DNA from: Actinomycetota bacterium
Lineage (GTDB): Bacteria; Actinomycetota; Actinomycetes; S36-B12; UBA10799
NCBI GenBank assembly: GCA_003452655.1
Contig: DMNR01000092.1
Location: 264-6,044, forward strand
DNA: 5,781 bases
Direction: 5' to 3'
Shown: piece after piece, positions 5,573 through 5,781 of the stretch
Layout of the letters: each line of letters begins with the position of its first letter
Numbering within the stretch: position 1 is the stretch's first letter
The notes under the pieces: generated by a model
The model's input: only the letters and a program-made list of their open reading frames with translations
The model's database searches: none
What the model was told of the DNA's origin: nothing
Translations under genes and position numbers: made by a program

Positions 5573-5781
5573 CGTATGCCGACCTGCTCACCGGCGCTTT
5601 GGCGCTAGGGCTGCTGGGATACCTCGGCATCATCGTTCTGGTGTACCGACGGACCCGTGACCCTGGGATGACAACCATCCTGCTCCTGGCGTCCTACTGG
5701 ACGGTCCTCGGCGCCTTTCCCATCCTCGCGACGAAGCGTCTGGACAACGGGGTCAATTACACCTACATGGAGGACCGGCTC
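5569..5781 (+). CDS. Membrane protein, 5' part (possible polysaccharide polymerase or flippase)
   Basis: An open frame begins with ATG at 5569, overlaps the glycosyltransferase stop by 4 bases (ATGA), and runs without a stop to the right edge, giving 71 residues. AAGGGA at 5556-5561 lies 7 bases before the start. The protein opens with a hydrophobic segment at about residues 6-26, then a basic loop with YRRTR (about 26-30), then a second hydrophobic segment at about 35-53, so the N-terminal part has two predicted membrane helices. After the second helix come KRLDNG and a polar stretch. In a polysaccharide locus, directly after a glycosyltransferase, a Wzy-type polymerase is the natural guess, followed by another integral-membrane export or modification protein. 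Too little is present to recognise a family. Confidence 0.75.
   Translation, partial: MTYADLLTGALALGLLGYLGIIVLVYRRTRDPGMTTILLLASYWTVLGAFPILATKRLDNGVNYTYMEDRL

Overview
The window is a G+C-rich, tightly packed piece of a surface-polysaccharide (capsule, exopolysaccharide or cell-wall glycan) biosynthesis locus. The high G+C, GTG starts, four-base stop/start overlaps and protein style suggest an actinobacterium. This is inference; nothing in the window fixes the genus.

Layout, left to right: (1) the 3' end of a CapD/FlaA1/WbpM-type nucleotide-sugar dehydratase (2-388, +); (2) a WbuB-like GT4 glycosyltransferase (393-1697, +); (3) a two-gene block on the opposite strand, read from right to left: a PIG-L/LmbE-family de-N-acetylase (2562-3221, -) followed, with a 14-base overlap, by an LpxD-like hexapeptide-repeat acyltransferase (1673-2575, -); (4) a roughly 195-bp divergent intergenic region (3222-3416), the only real non-coding gap, holding the likely promoters; (5) a rightward run of an extended-SDR sugar epimerase/dehydratase (3417-4331, +), a second GT4 glycosyltransferase (4328-5572, +) and the 5' end of a membrane protein (5569-5781, +, cut by the window). 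The rightward genes are joined by 4-base GTGA and ATGA overlaps, so they are probably co-transcribed and translationally coupled.

How the genes may work together: the dehydratase and the SDR would build or modify a nucleotide sugar, the two glycosyltransferases would assemble a repeat unit on a lipid carrier, and the truncated membrane protein could be a polymerase, flippase or other integral-membrane factor. The leftward pair is the most notable part. A de-N-acetylase next to an LpxD-like N-acyltransferase suggests removal of an N-acetyl group from an amino sugar and replacement by another acyl group. That resembles LpxC-LpxD chemistry in lipid A synthesis, but with an unrelated deacetylase and in an organism that probably has no lipid A. 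The substrate and acyl donor cannot be read from the sequence.

No RNA genes, insertion sequences, CRISPR arrays or clear terminators were seen.
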